The position numbers and the translations under genes were made by a program. From Chloroflexota bacterium (GTDB lineage Bacteria > Chloroflexota > Anaerolineae > Anaerolineales > Villigracilaceae), in assembly GCA_016191985.1 (NCBI GenBank), contig JACPVB010000098.1, positions 1 to 7,374 of the forward strand: a stretch of DNA of 7,374 bases, given 5' to 3'. Of this stretch, positions 1 to 6,086 are shown in pieces (position 1 is the first letter of the stretch; each line of letters starts with the position of its first letter). The notes under the pieces are model-generated. The model made no database searches. It was given only the letters and a program-made list of their open reading frames with translations, and was not told the DNA's origin.

Positions 1-993
1 ATCCGAACCATCGGCATTTCCCTGGTCATTGCAATGATCCTTTATTTGCTAACGACCCGTCGCTTTCGAGAGGCGCGAACGGTCATTATCATTTTCGTGG
101 CGGGGTTTCTTTTCCTGGCATGGTTCAATGGCAGAAACGGCGGGTCAATGTTTTCTTCTGGTTATGAAGCGCAAGTGTTGGGGAATTCGGTCTCCGAAAA
201 GATCGGCCAGGTCTGGTCGAATGTGCTGGGCTATTCCAATGAAGTTTTGGCAAGCTCCCTGATTCCCATCTTCGGCTCAGGGTTGGATTCTTTTCTGGGC
301 AGGTTCGGCTTGGGATTCCTGCCCTTCGTCCTCAATGTGTTGATTTTGATTCTCATCGCATGGGGATTCGCCGTATGGAAACCCAAACTTGAGTGGATGC
401 ACATTTACGTCATTATTTATGTGCTGGGCATCCTTGCGTTTTGGAATCCACGAGTTGGCAGTGTGAAGGCGCGTTTTCTGATTCCGATTCTTCCTTTTCT
501 TTATTTTTACTTGATTCAGGGAATGAACTGGCTGGCGGGTAAATTTTCCCGTCAAGACGCTCGCCGCATCGCGATGCTCCTCACAGGTTTAGGGATCGTG
601 ATTGCTCTGCCGCTTTTGGCGCGTAACCTTCAGGATTGGCGAAACCCGGTCATGAACCAAATGACGGATCTGTCCATTGGGGCAAGCTGGGTGGCGGAGA
701 ATGCGCCGATGAATGTAATCGTGATGGTGAATGAACCTGTCCCCTCCTATGTGCATGTGCAAAGAAAGACCATCGGCTACCCAAAGGATGGACAGGACTT
801 GGAAAAATATTTGAACAACCAGGGGATTGATTACATCATCGTCTCGCCGCTGCTACAATCTCCGCGCAGTTTTGAGTTGGATAAATTTGTCGAAGAGAAA
901 ATATTGCCCATTCTCGAGGCTGACCCTGGGAAGTTTTTGGTGGTGTACACCAACCCTAAATACAATGTGACGGTTTATCAATATCGGCCCTGA
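1..993 (+). CDS. GT-C type membrane glycosyltransferase, C-terminal part (5' end outside window)
   Basis: The frame is open from base 1, so the gene begins upstream; the ATG at 34 is most likely internal. The visible 330 residues carry about six hydrophobic helices: the first 19 residues, then segments containing VIIIFVAGFLFLAWF, LPFVLNVLILILIAWGF, MHIYVIIYVLGILAFW, ARFLIPILPFLYFYLIQGM and IAMLLTGLGIVIALPLLA. A soluble tail of roughly 120 residues follows (ASWVAENAPMNVIVMV...). A helix starting ARFLIPILPF followed by a tail with an 'A..W...NAP' segment is typical of ArnT/PMT-like lipid-linked sugar transferases (GT39/GT83-like), which move a sugar from a polyprenyl-phosphate carrier to an acceptor at the outer membrane face. 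The catalytic acidic residues would lie in the missing N-terminal loop, so sugar and acceptor cannot be named. Tandem stops TGA TAA end the frame. It could be another multi-pass polymer-assembly protein, but GT-C is the best fit. Confidence 0.7.
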   Translation: MRTIGISLVIAMILYLLTTRRFREARTVIIIFVAGFLFLAWFNGRNGGSMFSSGYEAQVLGNSVSEKIGQVWSNVLGYSNEVLASSLIPIFGSGLDSFLGRFGLGFLPFVLNVLILILIAWGFAVWKPKLEWMHIYVIIYVLGILAFWNPRVGSVKARFLIPILPFLYFYLIQGMNWLAGKFSRQDARRIAMLLTGLGIVIALPLLARNLQDWRNPVMNQMTDLSIGASWVAENAPMNVIVMVNEPVPSYVHVQRKTIGYPKDGQDLEKYLNNQGIDYIIVSPLLQSPRSFELDKFVEEKILPILEADPGKFLVVYTNPKYNVTVYQYRP

Positions 994-1011
994 TAAAGCG
1001 TACCCACAAAA

Positions 1012-1036
1012 CGCCGCCGGGGACGGCGGCTTGAGC
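1012..1036. repeat. Intergenic hairpin repeat, copy 1 (GNRA-type tetraloop)
   Basis: This 25-bp unit is identical to 2316-2340. It folds as a 7-bp GC-only stem, GCCGCCG (1013-1019) with CGGCGGC (1024-1030), capped by GGGA, which fits the GNRA tetraloop rule when read as + strand RNA. It is followed by TTGAGC. There is no U-tract, so it is not a canonical intrinsic terminator, although it lies 18 bp after the stop of the upstream gene. It also lies in the 5' region of the next gene. The TTGAGC tail could serve as a weak -35 for TAAAAT (1056-1061) at a long 19-bp spacing; I consider that unlikely. Confidence 0.75.
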
Positions 1037-1086
1037 GAATTTATAAAACAAGCGATAAAATAGGTCATCATTTCCCCATCAAAGGC

Positions 1087-2274
1087 ATGGCAATCATGGT
1101 TTTTAGCGCACCGACTGAAACAAAAACACTTATAAAAGCGCTTCCTGAATTTACTCAGGATGTGTATGCAAATATTTCCTCCGCCGAGTTGGTGGTCTTT
1201 GTGGTGCAGGCATTGCACACAGACGAGCCTTACGTGCGGGTCGAAGAGATTGTCTCGGCCTGTTTCAGGCTGTTTCCGCACCGCTTTTCGCTGAAGAATT
1301 ATTTTTACTGGCCCGACTCTGCGCTGGTGCTCTCCAGCTTAAATGAAGCCAAAGAAAAAGGGGATTTGAAAGACAAGATCGGGGATGGCTTTGCAGTAAA
1401 GGTGCAGGGCAGGCAGACGGTGAAACAGGTGGCAAAGGCGCTGGGAGTTACTTTGCCCCGGCCTGAAAAAAAGATCAAGAAGCCTGTTGCACTTGTCCCT
1501 GCGCCAGAGCCCAAAAAGGTGGAGCCTCCCAAAGCAAAGAAGACGAAGAAAAAGGCGGAAGTGAAGAAGCCCATTGCAACGGTGGTGAAGAAAAAAGCCG
1601 TTGTAAAGAAGGCGATCAAACCAACTGTGAAGGCTGAGGCAAAAAAGAAATTGCCTGAAAAGGCAGTGGCAGTGGTGAAGAAGGTTTCACCGAAGGTCAA
1701 ACCCAAGCCAAAGCAGAAGGAAAAACTCCCGACGCCTGTTCTGCAAAAAGCAGCGCCTGTGCAGAAAAAAGTGAAGCCGAAGCGCGTGACAAAGAGTCCA
1801 CAGCCAAAGCAGTTGACTTTGATTCCGCATGTCCCTGCCGAGGCGAAGAAAACTGTCAAAGGACCAGCTGCCAGACCACAGATTAAGAAAGAGACGAAGG
1901 TTCTTAAGTCGCAAAAATTTCAAGCGGCGCAGCCTGTCAAAAAAGCGGAGAAGGTCCCTGCTGTAGCCATCATCGTTTCCAAAGAGGAAAAAGCGAAGGC
2001 GGGGAAGGTGCTCCACATGCTGGAGCGGTCGGATGCGTATCGGCAATACAAAAGGCTGGATGGGAAGGCCAAGATCAGCGAGTTTGATTTTCGGAATATG
2101 CTTTTTGCCACGATGGAGTCATCGGCGGAGACGTTGAAGAGAAATGTGGAGTTGTTCAAACGCTATGCGGGCATCCACAGCCGTATGGACCTGGTGACCT
2201 TCCTGGATTTTTGTGAGGTGAATTTTGCCGAGTTGTTGAAGCCATCGGTGAAGAAAGTTGGAAGGAAGAGATAG
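1087..2274 (+). CDS. Putative DNA-binding protein: winged-helix-like domain, Lys-rich histone-like linker, C-terminal domain
   Basis: The product has 395 residues in three parts. Residues ~25-125 are globular; the spacing of ISSAELVVFVVQAL, YVRVEEIVSACFRLFP, RFSLKNYFYWPDSALVLSSL and KEKGDLKD resembles a winged helix-turn-helix. Residues ~126-295 are a low-complexity linker of Lys, Pro, Ala, Val and Glu with many KK and KKK clusters and no Asp, Cys, Trp or Tyr, like histone H1 tails or AlgP-type bacterial proteins. Residues ~298-390 form a second, mostly helical domain (KVLHMLERSDAYRQYKR..., FKRYAGIHSRMDLVTFLDF) and end in a basic KKVGRKR tail. No catalytic motif is seen. Start choice is open: AAAGG at 1081-1085 sits too close to ATG 1087 but 10 nt before ATG 1096, so MVFSAP... 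may be the true N-terminus. It lies 95 bp upstream of the GHKL ATPase gene on the same strand, a likely functional partner. The DNA-binding role is inferred; the family was not recognised. Confidence 0.75.
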   Translation: MAIMVFSAPTETKTLIKALPEFTQDVYANISSAELVVFVVQALHTDEPYVRVEEIVSACFRLFPHRFSLKNYFYWPDSALVLSSLNEAKEKGDLKDKIGDGFAVKVQGRQTVKQVAKALGVTLPRPEKKIKKPVALVPAPEPKKVEPPKAKKTKKKAEVKKPIATVVKKKAVVKKAIKPTVKAEAKKKLPEKAVAVVKKVSPKVKPKPKQKEKLPTPVLQKAAPVQKKVKPKRVTKSPQPKQLTLIPHVPAEAKKTVKGPAARPQIKKETKVLKSQKFQAAQPVKKAEKVPAVAIIVSKEEKAKAGKVLHMLERSDAYRQYKRLDGKAKISEFDFRNMLFATMESSAETLKRNVELFKRYAGIHSRMDLVTFLDFCEVNFAELLKPSVKKVGRKR

Positions 2275-2315
2275 GCAGGTTGAATTTAATCGTCCTTAAG
2301 AGCTGATGCTTTGTC

Positions 2316-2340
2316 CGCCGCCGGGGACGGCGGCTTGAGC
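2316..2340. repeat. Intergenic hairpin repeat, copy 2
   Basis: This is an exact 25-bp match to 1012-1036. The stem is 2317-2323 with 2328-2334, the loop is GGGA (2324-2327), and the tail is TTGAGC. It lies in the 95-bp gap between the two genes, ten bases before the ribosome binding site of the ATPase gene. In the mRNA this hairpin would sit just 5' of the Shine-Dalgarno, where it could affect translation, act as a processing or stability element, or be a neutral dispersed repeat. It has no U-tract. Confidence 0.75.
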
Positions 2341-2350
2341 AAAATGATAT

Positions 2351-2363
2351 GAGGAAAGGTGAT
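2351..2363 (+). promoter_or_regulatory. Ribosome binding site that fixes the ATPase start at GTG 2370
   Basis: The stretch GAGGAAAGGTGAT contains AAGGTGAT, a near-perfect complement of the 16S rRNA 3' end, ending six bases before GTG 2370. The upstream in-frame ATG at 2349 overlaps this site and has no Shine-Dalgarno of its own, so GTG 2370 is the better start. Confidence 0.65.
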
Positions 2364-2369
2364 TTTATT

Positions 2370-4247
2370 GTGAGTAGTAGAAAGTTACAGTATGCAGACC
2401 GCGTTGCTTTGCAACAGGCAGACCAGGCGATCCGCAAGGATGTGCTGCGCGCGCTGGTGGAGATCATTACCAATTGCAATGACAGTTATTCACGCCTCGA
2501 ACAGGCGGGCTGGTCGGTGGGCGGCGAGATCATCATTGAGGTGCAGAGGAAACATAAAAATTCCATCATCCGCGTGCGGGACCATGCCGAGGGCATGACC
2601 GATATTCGCATGGACAAGGTGGTGGGAACGTACGGCGAAGCGACAAGCGGTATTAAAGAAGACAAGCATGTGCGCGGCATGTGGGGGCGTGGACTCAAGG
2701 ATGCCATCTTTGGGCTGGGGCATGGATATGTGCGTTCGTTCAAGGGCGGGAATTTTTATTCCTGTTCTTTGTTGATCAAAAAGGGAATTCCGACCTTTGA
2801 CCTTGATATGCCTGTGCGGGCCACCGTTCCGCTGCGCCAGCAGTATGATGTTCCAGAAGGCAATGGGACCATCCTTGAGATCACCGTCTCGCGGGATGAT
2901 GTGAAAGTGCCGCAGTTCGATAATTTTAGAAATTACCTGCAACGGCATTTTGAACTGCGCCCGATCATGAGCAACCCAAAGCGCAAGATCATTTTGCGTG
3001 ATATTGCCTCCGACGGGAAAATTCGTCAGGAACACGTGCTCAGCTACAAGTCACCGCGAGGCGAAAAAATCCTGAGCGAGCGGATCAAAATTCAAGGCTT
3101 CCCTGCCAGTGTGAAGCTCGATGTTTTTCGATCTGGAATCCAACTTTCCACCCGCGGTGAGGAAGGCGATTATGCCGACGGCGGTTTGCTGGTCATCAGC
3201 AAGGCGACGGTCATTTCGCTGACGATGCTCAAATTCGAGAATGATCCGTACGCCGCATATTTTTACGGCTCGATGCAGTGCGATTATTTGCACGACCTGT
3301 TGAAGAACGACGAGCCTGTGTTGACCGCGACCCGCGATGGAATAAACTGGACGCATCCATTTGCGAAGGCATTGAAGCTGGCCGTGGAAAGCAAACTGGA
3401 ACCGCTGATCGAAGCGGAACGCAAACATGCCGTGCACGACGAACAAACCAAGCTGGATAAACAACTGCGCCAAAAGATTCAACATGCCTTGCATGAATTG
3501 AACACCATCGCTTTTAGCGAACTGAGCGATAGAAGGGACGACGGCGCGCAAAAAACAATCGAACTGCCGCCCTCTGGAATTGGTTTCTTTCCCGAACGCG
3601 CCTACGTGCAAACAGGCCAGCATCTTAATCTGGTCCTGCGCGTGGATGTGATGGAAAAAGCGCGGGTCGGCGCGACCGTGACGGTGATCTCGAACAGCCC
3701 CGAAGTGATCGTGTCCACGCCGCAGGTGGTGATTAAGCCGCATAAAAGCGACCCGACGATTGGCGAAGCGCGCATCCGTGTGGAAGGCAGGCAGGTGGGC
3801 AGTGAAGGCATGGTGACGGCCTATCTTGGAAAACTACGGGCCGAGGCCATGGTGCAGGTGCATTCCAAAAAGGAAACCCTGGTGGCGCCGCCAACGCGCA
3901 GCAGCAACGCCTTGTTCAACGATATTCATTTTGACGACAGAACCGATTCGCGCCAGCGTGTGTATTTCGACCGCGTCAACTCAAGCATCGTCATTGCAAC
4001 GGGCGCGCCTTCGGTAAAAATTTATCTGGATGAAAACAACCGCCTCGACACGTCCGTGCAAGGTCAGGTGCTTTTGGCAGAACTGGTCACGGAAGCCGTG
4101 TGCCGCGAGATTGCGCGCGCAGGCGTGGAGAAGGGCAAGTATCTCGTGCTCGAAGGCTCCGAAGCGGACGCGATCCAAAACCATTTCATCCGTTTGCAAA
4201 ATCGGTACGCGCATTTGATCCATGCGTATATTGTAGGGCCGACTTAA
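2370..4247 (+). CDS. MORC/Hsp90-like GHKL ATPase with probable Ig-like and novel C-terminal domains
   Basis: Starting at GTG 2370 gives 625 residues; ATG 2349 would add seven. GHKL ATP-binding motifs are visible near the N-terminus: N-box with Glu31, Asn35 and Asp38 (EIITNCNDS), the D71-x3-G75-M motif (RDHAEGM), the glycine-rich lid GMWGRGLK (103-110), and GT at 166-167. Residues ~170-330 look like the S5-type transducer that follows GHKL in MutL, Hsp90 and MORC, ending in a striking RDGINWTHPF (322-331). A charged helix, possibly coiled-coil, covers ~333-385. Residues ~400-505 have alternating beta-strand pattern and 'V..G......L.V', suggesting an Ig-like sandwich. Residues ~520-625 form an unrecognised domain with long helices. 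MORC-like ATPases dimerise on ATP and clamp or compact DNA; bacterial relatives can neighbour restriction systems. Pairing with the upstream basic protein suggests joint action on DNA. ATPase fold is secure; the MORC subclass and cell role are inferred. Confidence 0.85.
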   Translation: MSSRKLQYADRVALQQADQAIRKDVLRALVEIITNCNDSYSRLEQAGWSVGGEIIIEVQRKHKNSIIRVRDHAEGMTDIRMDKVVGTYGEATSGIKEDKHVRGMWGRGLKDAIFGLGHGYVRSFKGGNFYSCSLLIKKGIPTFDLDMPVRATVPLRQQYDVPEGNGTILEITVSRDDVKVPQFDNFRNYLQRHFELRPIMSNPKRKIILRDIASDGKIRQEHVLSYKSPRGEKILSERIKIQGFPASVKLDVFRSGIQLSTRGEEGDYADGGLLVISKATVISLTMLKFENDPYAAYFYGSMQCDYLHDLLKNDEPVLTATRDGINWTHPFAKALKLAVESKLEPLIEAERKHAVHDEQTKLDKQLRQKIQHALHELNTIAFSELSDRRDDGAQKTIELPPSGIGFFPERAYVQTGQHLNLVLRVDVMEKARVGATVTVISNSPEVIVSTPQVVIKPHKSDPTIGEARIRVEGRQVGSEGMVTAYLGKLRAEAMVQVHSKKETLVAPPTRSSNALFNDIHFDDRTDSRQRVYFDRVNSSIVIATGAPSVKIYLDENNRLDTSVQGQVLLAELVTEAVCREIARAGVEKGKYLVLEGSEADAIQNHFIRLQNRYAHLIHAYIVGPT

Positions 4248-4258
4248 GTCGGCCTTAC
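4233..4258. terminator. Palindrome across the convergent gene ends, possible bidirectional terminator
   Basis: A perfect 18-bp palindrome (4237-4254, GGCCGAC-TT/AA-GTCGGCC) is flanked by GTA (4233-4235) and TAC (4256-4258), with a G-U wobble between 4236 and 4255 in + strand RNA. The + strand ATPase stop TAA (4245-4247) is at its centre and the - strand transporter stop (4255-4257) is in its right arm. The two genes end 7 bp apart, so a two-way terminator would be useful here. There is no long U-run, so terminator function is tentative. Confidence 0.55.
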
Positions 4259-4692
4259 TTCACCGTCAGCCAGACGCCGAGCATGACCACGCCGAGGCCG
4301 ATCAAGCGAGGAAGGTCCACAACGCGCGGAGTCACTCCCAACCAGCCGAAATGATCCACCAGCGAGCCGACGAGTAACTGTCCAGCCAGTAAAGTGATCA
4401 ATGCGCCAGCAATGCCAATGCGGGGAATCATATAACTCATCGAAGAAATGACAATGAGACCAAATGCGCCCGCGCCCAGCGTATACCAGGGGACGCTTCG
4501 CCACTGTCCGAGCCTGCTGCCAAAAACGATGAGCGGAATCAACACTGCCACCGCTCCTCCCGCATGGACGATGAATATGCTTTCCATCATCCCCAGCCGT
4601 TGACTGAGTGTGCTCGCCATGGGGCTTTGCACTCCAATAGCCATCCCGCCCAGGATGCCGATCAGGATGATAAAGAAAAGAGGCTGCTGCAT
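4255..4692 (-). CDS. DMT-superfamily transporter, YdcZ (DUF606) family
   Basis: The product has 145 residues and is almost entirely membrane-embedded, with about five helices: FFIILIGILGGMAIGVQSPM, IFIVHAGGAVAVLIPLIVF, TLGAGAFGLIVISSMSYMI, GALITLLAGQLLVGSLVDHF and LIGLGVVMLGVWLTV. Length, the opening 'G...G......N/Q', and the 'LL.GQL......D.FGW' segment match the five-helix YdcZ/DUF606 group of small drug/metabolite transporters, which are thought to work as dimers. The substrate is unknown. On the - strand AAAGGA lies six bases before the ATG, a good ribosome site. A TATCAT box (4722-4727, read on -) could be a -10, but no matching -35 is evident. The upstream - strand gene ends with its own terminator, so this gene is probably transcribed separately. 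It converges on the ATPase gene. Confidence 0.85.
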   Translation of the reverse strand: MQQPLFFIILIGILGGMAIGVQSPMASTLSQRLGMMESIFIVHAGGAVAVLIPLIVFGSRLGQWRSVPWYTLGAGAFGLIVISSMSYMIPRIGIAGALITLLAGQLLVGSLVDHFGWLGVTPRVVDLPRLIGLGVVMLGVWLTVK

Positions 4693-4777
4693 TTGTTATC
4701 CTTTGTTTCGAGAATGGGAGGATGATACCTGAATCCCGTGCGCGGAATATTGCAGGTTGTTTACAGGCAAGCGACTC

Positions 4778-4847
4778 TGGAGTCAGGCAGCTTGCTGCCG
4801 ATGGGTCTTGCTGCCGAAAAAATCCATCAGCAAGCTGATGGACTCCA
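4778..4847. repeat. Composite inverted/direct repeat cluster between two - strand genes
   Basis: Outer arms TGGAGTC (4778-4784) and GACTCCA (4841-4847) are inverted. Inside are a small hairpin GGCAGC-TT-GCTGCC (4786-4799), two direct copies of CTTGCTGCCGA (4791-4801 and 4807-4817), and the terminator stem listed separately. A local palindrome GACTC-TG-GAGTC (4773-4784) overlaps the left arm. The layered symmetry suggests an intergenic repeat element that partly supplies the terminator. Confidence 0.55.
4817..4842 (-). terminator. Intrinsic terminator after the YhhN-like gene
   Basis: Read on the - strand, the stop codon at 4853-4851 is followed after 8 bases by TCCATCAGC-TT-GCTGATGGA (4842-4823), a 9-bp stem with a short loop, and then six T (4822-4817). 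This is the textbook rho-independent form and ends transcription before the YdcZ-type gene. Confidence 0.85.
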
Positions 4848-4850
4848 AAG

Positions 4851-5516
4851 TTAAGAAAACTGCACAATCACTCCCGCAATCAATGCAATCTGAGCAAGGT
4901 GATAGGCGGCAATGTTGTAGATTCGTCCGTGCTGGATGGGGGCGACAAATTTATGCCAGGCGAGGATAATATCCGAGATGTAGAACAGAATTGCGCCGAT
5001 ACTGACCAGCAAAGCGGCGCTTGCGTTCCATGAAATATCGGTCAATTTCATCATGGCCGAGAGCAGCATCACGGAAATGACCGTGCTGTAGATAATGATC
5101 GGGATGCGCATCCGTCCTTGTCCAGTGGCAGGCAAATGATCCAGAATGCGGCGGATGATGCGCGCGCCGCCGAGGCCGATCATGATGGCAAAGACAATCC
5201 CAAAGAAATTCATCTGTGGGACAGGGATGTTGAATCCAATAACGTAGGCGATGTGTGCAAGCAAAAACGCAACCAGCCCCGCAAGGAATAGACGGTCGAG
5301 CGAGATCATCAAAAGCACGTCGCCCGCAAGCGAGAGCAGAATCCCCAGCCCGAACCAAAGCAAAGCGCCGTCCATGCCGACGGAGGTGAACAGCCAAAGG
5401 AAAAGAACGGTCATCACCCCAGGCTTGGCGATGATTTCGAGCTTGAACCAGTTTTTTTGCAACGCCAGCGCTTCGAGCGCGGCAAAGATCAAAGCAGCGA
5501 TTATAAAGAGTAGCAT
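4851..5516 (-). CDS. YhhN/TMEM86-family membrane protein (lysoplasmalogenase-like)
   Basis: The product has 221 residues and about eight membrane helices, close to the usual 200-230 of the family. Family landmarks appear in order: the 'KPGVM' motif (EIIAKPGVMTVLF), GLGILLSLAGDVLLM, FLAGLVAFLLAHIAYVIGF, PIIIYSTVISVMLLSAM, GAILFYISDIILAWHKF and YHLAQIALIAG. The conserved acidic residues in 'GD.LLM' and 'SD.ILA' are the proposed catalytic centre. Characterised animal members (TMEM86A/B) hydrolyse the vinyl-ether bond of lysoplasmalogens; the bacterial substrate is less certain, so activity here is by family. On the - strand GGGAGG lies five bases before the ATG, a strong ribosome site. The gene ends in a clear intrinsic terminator and is divergent from the OsmC-family gene across an 81-bp gap containing a GC-rich palindrome. 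Confidence 0.88.
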   Translation of the reverse strand: MLLFIIAALIFAALEALALQKNWFKLEIIAKPGVMTVLFLWLFTSVGMDGALLWFGLGILLSLAGDVLLMISLDRLFLAGLVAFLLAHIAYVIGFNIPVPQMNFFGIVFAIMIGLGGARIIRRILDHLPATGQGRMRIPIIIYSTVISVMLLSAMMKLTDISWNASAALLVSIGAILFYISDIILAWHKFVAPIQHGRIYNIAAYHLAQIALIAGVIVQFS

Positions 5517-5549
5517 ACGAGCCTCCCGCTGCTATCGTACCATATAGGC

Positions 5550-5578
5550 GTAAGGGCGCGGCGGCGCCGCGCCCCTAC
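5550..5578. repeat. GC-rich palindrome in a divergent promoter region
   Basis: GGGCGCGGC (5554-5562) pairs with GCCGCGCCC (5566-5574) around GGC, and the stem extends by GTA (5550-5552) with TAC (5576-5578) past one mismatch. The whole structure lies between the divergent YhhN-like and OsmC-family genes and covers the expected -35 region of the OsmC-family promoter. The GTA...TAC ends recall the palindrome at 4233-4258. It is either a REP-like dispersed repeat or a regulator site; the sequence alone does not decide. Confidence 0.65.
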
Positions 5579-5582
5579 CCCA

Positions 5583-5591
5583 TGCTATACT
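5583..5591 (+). promoter_or_regulatory. Extended -10 promoter of the OsmC-family gene
   Basis: TGC-TATACT is an extended -10 element (TGN followed by a 5/6 match to TATAAT). Six bases separate it from the ATG at 5598, so the expected transcription start coincides with the start codon. The -35 position falls in the palindrome and shows no consensus, which extended -10 promoters tolerate. Confidence 0.6.
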
Positions 5592-5597
5592 TTGAGC

Positions 5598-6002
5598 ATG
5601 GCAACGAAAAATGTATACCTCAATTGGAATCCCACAGAGAATTTCATTCTCAAAGACAACGATGGATATCAAATCGTCATGAAAAAGCCAAAGGGCGTGA
5701 GCGCCTCAGACCTGCTCTCGATGTCGTTGATCGGATGCGCTTCGCATGACGTGGTTGAAATTCTGAACAAACAGAAGCAGGATTTGCGTCAACTGAAAGT
5801 AACAGCGGAAAGTATCCAGGACGATGACCCGCCCTGGCGATTTCGTAAAATCCATTTACATTTTCAGGTGATTGGCAATGGCATCGACCCAGAGAAAGTG
5901 GAGAAGGCCATTAAATTGAGCGAGGAAAAATATTGCTCGGTCTACGCCACGTTGAAAGACGCCATCGAAATTACAAACGATTTTGAAGTGGTGGAAGAAT
6001 AA
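5598..6002 (+). CDS. OsmC/Ohr-family protein
   Basis: From ATG 5598 the product has 134 residues, typical for the family. The two redox cysteines are present: Cys47 in LIGCASHDVVEIL at the start of the central helix and Cys113 in EEKYCSVYATL. The sequence also shows the usual N-terminal beta segment (YQIVMKKPKGVSASDLLS), the strand KIHLHFQVIG before the last helix, and a DPEKVEKAI helix. OsmC/Ohr proteins reduce organic hydroperoxides through the cysteine pair as cytoplasmic dimers; this short 'general OsmC' type could also act on other thiol substrates, so exact substrate is open. The upstream TTG at 5592 is an unlikely start. No Shine-Dalgarno precedes the ATG, and a strong -10 sits six bases upstream, indicating a leaderless mRNA. 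No clear terminator follows. Confidence 0.9.
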   Translation: MATKNVYLNWNPTENFILKDNDGYQIVMKKPKGVSASDLLSMSLIGCASHDVVEILNKQKQDLRQLKVTAESIQDDDPPWRFRKIHLHFQVIGNGIDPEKVEKAIKLSEEKYCSVYATLKDAIEITNDFEVVEE

Positions 6003-6005
6003 TCT

Positions 6006-6086
6006 CTACCCAGCCCGCCGCAGTTCAGGCACGCGCATCCCCAGCAGACCGGGCAGGCCAATCACCAGCGCAGACAAAATCACCAT
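6006..6086 (-). pseudogene. Tiny hydrophobic ORF, possible C-terminal remnant of a membrane protein
   Basis: On the - strand, ATG 6086 to TAG 6006 encodes 26 residues: a membrane-helix-like MVILSALVI followed by GLPGLLGMRVPELRRAG and stop. This is the pattern of the last helix and basic tail of a multi-pass transporter. An in-frame TGA lies three codons upstream (6093-6095), and no ribosome site precedes the ATG, so it is more likely a gene remnant than an expressed small protein. It converges with the OsmC-family gene, whose stop is three bases away. Confidence 0.35.

Noticed and set aside
853..1281. - strand 142-residue frame across the gap after the glycosyltransferase
   Set aside because: It runs antisense through the 3' end of one gene, the hairpin repeat and the 5' end of the next, with no recognisable domain.
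1305..1859. Long - strand frame rich in Phe, Thr and Gly, and a second one at 1687-2046
   Set aside because: They are antisense to the Lys-rich linker; Phe and Leu runs are the mirror of AAG/AAA codons. No ribosome site or plausible fold.
1012..2340. The two 25-bp copies as the start of a CRISPR or an IS end pair
   Set aside because: They are 1.3 kb apart, in direct orientation, flank an intact non-transposase gene, and have no spacers or visible target duplications.
2490..3035. - strand frames under the ATPase gene (also 2486-2743 and 3051-3743)
   Set aside because: Fully antisense to a gene with clear ATPase motifs; compositions rich in His, Arg and Gln are typical of shadows.
4244..4867. 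- strand 207-residue frame over the YdcZ-type gene
   Set aside because: Its translation is low-hydrophobicity and crosses the terminator; the 145-residue frame has the real membrane helices and ribosome site.
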